64,000 nucleotides of DNA from assembly GCA_017448975.1 (NCBI GenBank), contig JAFSKN010000015.1:1-64000 (forward strand). The letters are read 5' to 3'. The translations under genes were made by a program, and so were the position numbers. The DNA is from Clostridia bacterium (GTDB lineage: Bacteria; Bacillota; Clostridia; Christensenellales; Aristaeellaceae). Below are positions 60,946 through 64,000 of the stretch, in pieces; position 1 is the first letter of the stretch, and each line of letters starts with the position of its first letter. Under the pieces are notes generated by a model. It saw only the letters and a program-made list of their open reading frames with translations. It did no database searches and had not been told where the DNA came from.

Positions 60946-62985
60946 ATGTACAAACGCCTGCCCGCGATCCTGCTGATCTGCGCCCTGATTTTCGCCTGTC
61001 CGCGCCCGTCCCTTGCGGATACGGCACCGGTCAGCGCGCCCATGACGGCGGGGAACGCGCAAAACGGCATGGTGCGCGTGCGCCTGTCCTCCCTGGGGAA
61101 TTTTTCCTCTTTGAACCTGACCATTTGCGGCAGTTATTCCGTCAGCGGTTCTTCCACCCAAACCCTGGGCGGCGGCGCGGCCGTTACGGTCAAATTCAAC
61201 AGCGCCTCGGGCCGGTTCACCCTGGTCAGCGGAGGCGCGTCCGCCGATATGGGCACGTCCTTCCGCCTGTGCCGTCACGCTACGGACGGACAGAACGGCG
61301 TCAAAATCGCTCAGGGCGGCCAGCCAGGCAATCTGTACCCCGGCGATTTTCAGTTCGTGGCCCGGAGCAGTAACGGATCTTACGTTCCCTGGGTGATCGC
61401 ACATATTTTTATGGAAGATTACCTGTACGGCGTGGTGCCCTATGAAATGAACGATGCTTCCGGCACGGAAGCGCTGAAAGCCCAGGCCGTGGCGGCCCGC
61501 ACCTATACCATGCTGCGCATGAGCGCCGCGGGCGGCGCCCTGTACGACGTGGTGGACACAACTGCCGATCAGGTATATGCCGGCACGCCCTCCGGCAGCG
61601 CAAACTGCAAGGCCGCCGTGGACGCCACAAAGGGCATCGCCCTGAAAAACGGCGCTTCCTTTACAGCCACCTACTACACCGCCTCCAACGGCGGCCAGAC
61701 CGAGTCCATCAAAAACGCCTGGGGCACCGCCGGACTGGATTATTTAGGGGTGAAAGACGACCCCTACGATCTAAAGAACCCCGATTCCCGGAAGGTATCC
61801 TTTTCTGTGAGTACGTCCGGCGCGCAAAGCGACAGCCGCGTGAGCATCCTGCTGAACCGGAAAGCGGCCAGCCAGTTCGGCGCGGGCTCGTCCGTCACCG
61901 CCGTGACCGCGGTCTATGCCCACACCCCCAAATACGCCGCCCCAAGCCGTTTGTATACCAAATTATCCTTTGACGTATTGTATACCCGGAACGGGCAGAC
62001 GGGGGCCGGGACGCTGACCTTCGATATCTTTAGCGAATTGGAAAGCGCTCTGTCCATGAACCTCACTTCCGGCTCCAACGAGCTGTGGTCGGTCACCCAG
62101 GAATACGGGTGCTTCACCGTGACGGCCCGCCGCTTCGGCCACGGCATCGGCATGAGCCAGCGGGGCGCCATGTACATGGGGCAATTGGGCTATACCTACG
62201 ATCAGATTTTGGGTTTTTACTATGAGGGCTGCACAAGGGTGGCTTACACCCTCACCCGTTCCATTTTGAGCCCCGCCGTGCCGGGACAAAAAAGCCAGGA
62301 GCAGGTGATCACCGAGCAGCCCGTGGTCCTTGAACCGTCTTCCACCGGCCTGCGGGCGAGGGTGACCACATTAAGCGGTTCCCTGAACCTGCGGGAAACG
62401 CCCAGCGCGGACGCCCGGGTGCTGCGCACCATCCCCCAGAACGAAACGATTCCCATTTTGGAAAAAAGCGCGTCCTGGTGCAAAACGCGATACGGCGGCG
62501 ATATGGGCTACGTGATGACCCAATTCCTCACCTTCTTATCTTCCACCGCCCGGGTAGCCACCCAAAACGACGCCCTGAACCTGCGGGAATTGCCCAGCAC
62601 GTCCGCCCCGATCCTGGGCGCTATCCCGCGAAACGCCGCCGTTTCCGTGCTGGAACAGGGCGCGGAATGGTGCCGGGTCTCCTATAACGGCGTCACAGGC
62701 TATGTGATGGCCCAATATCTCTCCTTTTCCGGCGGCAGCGCGCCCGCGGCGGAAGCCGAAACCGCCCTCACGCCCCTGGAAACGCCCGTTTCCGCCTGGA
62801 TCATGCCCACAGCGAGCACCCTGAACCTGCGGGACGGCTGTTCCCTGTCCGCCGAGCTGCTGATGGAAATGCCCAAGTATGATATGCTCATCGTCACCGC
62901 CATAGGGGATACCTGGTGCGCCGTCGTTTACGAGGGCCGCTCCGGCTACTGCATGACCAAATATCTGGAGTTCATTGATGAATAA
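60946..62985 (+). CDS. SpoIID/LytB-domain protein with three SH3b repeats
   Basis: This 679-residue protein has a signal peptide (1-24), a SpoIID/LytB domain (about 140-430) and three C-terminal SH3b domains (about 465-535, 540-605, 620-677; each with LNLRE or LNLRDG). Key SpoIID parts are EDYLYGVVPYEMN, EALKAQAVAARTY and GHGIGMSQRGAMYM. SpoIID is a lytic transglycosylase that cuts glycan chains after SpoIIP amidase action. With SH3 domains it may serve in vegetative wall turnover instead. GGAGGAA precedes the ATG. Confidence 0.92.
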   Translation: MYKRLPAILLICALIFACPRPSLADTAPVSAPMTAGNAQNGMVRVRLSSLGNFSSLNLTICGSYSVSGSSTQTLGGGAAVTVKFNSASGRFTLVSGGASADMGTSFRLCRHATDGQNGVKIAQGGQPGNLYPGDFQFVARSSNGSYVPWVIAHIFMEDYLYGVVPYEMNDASGTEALKAQAVAARTYTMLRMSAAGGALYDVVDTTADQVYAGTPSGSANCKAAVDATKGIALKNGASFTATYYTASNGGQTESIKNAWGTAGLDYLGVKDDPYDLKNPDSRKVSFSVSTSGAQSDSRVSILLNRKAASQFGAGSSVTAVTAVYAHTPKYAAPSRLYTKLSFDVLYTRNGQTGAGTLTFDIFSELESALSMNLTSGSNELWSVTQEYGCFTVTARRFGHGIGMSQRGAMYMGQLGYTYDQILGFYYEGCTRVAYTLTRSILSPAVPGQKSQEQVITEQPVVLEPSSTGLRARVTTLSGSLNLRETPSADARVLRTIPQNETIPILEKSASWCKTRYGGDMGYVMTQFLTFLSSTARVATQNDALNLRELPSTSAPILGAIPRNAAVSVLEQGAEWCRVSYNGVTGYVMAQYLSFSGGSAPAAEAETALTPLETPVSAWIMPTASTLNLRDGCSLSAELLMEMPKYDMLIVTAIGDTWCAVVYEGRSGYCMTKYLEFIDE

Positions 62986-63763
62986 CGAAGAAACCGATCT
63001 GCTGCTGCCCGGCGAACGCATCGACGACCTGCAATGGAAAAACCTGCACGTCATTCAATCGCCGGATGCCTTCCGCTTCGGCATGGACGCGGTGCTGCTG
63101 GCAGATTTTGCCCAGGTGCGCCCCCGGAGCCGGGTATGCGATTTGGGCACCGGCACGGGCATCCTGCCCCTGCTGCTCTCCGGCCGCGATGCGGATATGC
63201 TGTGCGACGCCATCGAAATACAGCCGGACGCCGCGGACCGGGCAGAGCGCAGCATGCGCTTAAACGGCCTTTCCGGCAGGATCACCGTTCATAACCGGGA
63301 CTTGAAAGAGGTTCGTTCCTTTCTCCCCCACGCCGCTTACGATCTGGTGATCTGCAATCCGCCTTACAGTCCGGCCCAGGCGGCCCTGCACAGCCCCAAG
63401 GCGGCCCTCCGCGCCGCCCGTCAGGAAACGGAGTGTACCTTGGATGATGTCGCCGCCGCCGCCGCTTTCCTGCTGCGGGACCGGGGGCGCTTTTCCCTGA
63501 TGCTGCCCGCCGCCCGGCTTACCGACGCCTTTGACACCCTGCGCCGCCGCCGGCTGGAGCCCAAGCGCCTGCGCCTGGTGCACGCAAACGCGGCCCGCCC
63601 CGCCCGGCTGGCCCTGATCGAAGCCATGCGCAGCGTGAACCCCGGGCTCATCATCGAACCGCCCCTGATCGTCAAAAACCCAGACGGCACGGATACGGCG
63701 GAAATCGCCCGCATCTATCACCAGGAAACGGGTGAGGAATCATCCTGCCCGCGCACAGTTTGA
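62978..63763 (+). CDS. tRNA1(Val) (adenine-N6)-methyltransferase-like protein
   Basis: From ATG 62978 (GGAG seven bases upstream; overlaps the previous stop) the product is 261 residues. Class I SAM methyltransferase: VCDLGTGTGILPLLL (about 50-64) and the catalytic NPPYSP (around 127). The family (YabB/TrmN6) methylates A37 of tRNA-Val. RFGMDAVLLADF near residue 35 is also typical. Confidence 0.9.
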   Translation: MNNEETDLLLPGERIDDLQWKNLHVIQSPDAFRFGMDAVLLADFAQVRPRSRVCDLGTGTGILPLLLSGRDADMLCDAIEIQPDAADRAERSMRLNGLSGRITVHNRDLKEVRSFLPHAAYDLVICNPPYSPAQAALHSPKAALRAARQETECTLDDVAAAAAFLLRDRGRFSLMLPAARLTDAFDTLRRRRLEPKRLRLVHANAARPARLALIEAMRSVNPGLIIEPPLIVKNPDGTDTAEIARIYHQETGEESSCPRTV

Positions 63764-63764
63764 A

Positions 63765-63800
63765 ACAGCGCCGCCGCGTTTTTGCGGCAGCGCTGTCCTT
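63765..63800 (+). terminator. Terminator after the methyltransferase gene
   Basis: ACAGCG-C-CGCCGC / GCGGC-AGCGCTGT stem (63765-63796), followed by CCTTCTTTA. It lies between convergent genes. Confidence 0.75.
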
Positions 63801-63812
63801 CTTTATGCGTTT

Positions 63813-64000
63813 TTACTGCGCGGCTTCCATGAAGCTCACGTCGATGCGGGGATAGCTTTTGATTTTTCCGTCCTCGCTGATTTCGCTGAACGTACCGGCA
63901 GCCAGGCCATACACTTTCACATTGTCCCCCTCCGCCCAGGCGGGTTCGTCCCGGCAGATCAGGTACACGATATCCTTGTAACCGCTGCTGGTCTTGGTCA
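63813..64000 (-). CDS. C-terminal fragment of an unknown protein, OB-like
   Basis: The open frame enters from the right edge and stops with TAA at 63815-63813. The last 62 residues include YKDIVYLICRDEP, GDNVKVYGLAAGTF and YPRIDVSFMEAAQ. This pattern of strands resembles an OB-fold tail found in secreted or lipoprotein-like proteins. Start and function cannot be seen. Confidence 0.55.
   Translation of the reverse strand, partial: TKTSSGYKDIVYLICRDEPAWAEGDNVKVYGLAAGTFSEISEDGKIKSYPRIDVSFMEAAQ

Noticed and set aside
1..64000. CRISPR arrays
   Set aside because: No regularly spaced identical repeats with unique spacers; the heptad tracts have no spacers.
1..64000. tRNA and rRNA genes
   Set aside because: No cloverleaf with a GGTTCRANTCC arm and no rRNA core sequence recognised.

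Overview
The window is a high-GC chromosomal segment of an endospore-lineage Bacillota (Clostridia). Evidence for the lineage: sigH, spoIIP, yqfC, yqfD, a SpoIID-type protein, ThyX, DUF1614, PhoH/PgpH/YbeY/Era synteny, and near-consensus sigma-A promoters with 17-bp spacers. An uncultured gut clade such as Christensenellales is plausible, but that is inference. About 58 intact or edge-truncated protein genes and one pseudogene are supported. I see no rRNA, tRNA or CRISPR array.

Layout. 0-3.4 kb is accessory DNA: the 5' part of a large secreted repeat protein, a PhD/RelE-type toxin-antitoxin pair, a 278-bp mobile-looking element and a small orphan gene. 3.4-9.5 kb is a polyamine uptake operon (XRE-cupin regulator, potA, potB, potC, potD, then a secreted phosphodiester-glycosidase-like protein). 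9.6-19.3 kb holds an SH3 protein, rpmB, a GntR-regulated ABC exporter, an M16 peptidase, a flavin reductase-like gene, pnp, rpsO and an Rpn-family nuclease. 19.5-35 kb has lysC, a DUF5665-lspA-rluA operon, GH20 and GH38 glycosidases, DUF1614-spoIIP, an AEC transporter, a degenerate CapA protein and a panT-coaX-hom operon. 35-51 kb has a diguanylate cyclase, a GH18 glycosidase and the conserved yqfC-yqfD-phoH-pgpH-ybeY/cdd-era block with a YbeY-cytidine deaminase fusion, followed by Lgt-like, NAGPA and CapA envelope genes. 51-64 kb has topB, a two-component system with DUF4342, a GNAT pseudogene, the mrnC-thyX-rlmB-sigH block under an AraC gene, and a SpoIID-SH3 protein with a tRNA methyltransferase.

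The most unusual content lies between the genes. Four families of short structured repeats occur: (i) five copies of a hairpin with a 20-21-bp perfect stem and compensatory base changes, four of them just after a gene end; (ii) seven loci built from degenerate 7-bp units, six of which form long imperfect hairpins; (iii) two elements sharing TTACCATTCA termini, one flanked by a perfect 10-bp direct repeat; (iv) one copy of a stem-rich interspersed repeat with ACCCCTC/GAGGGGT ends, sitting between a promoter and its gene.

Several operons carry readable control sites: twin GTTTAG-N5-CTAAAC operators downstream of the pot promoter, an AGTG-N16-CACT dyad on the gntR promoter, and a dyad inside the toxin-antitoxin promoter spacer. 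Functions are inferred from translated sequence and family knowledge; no database search was run.
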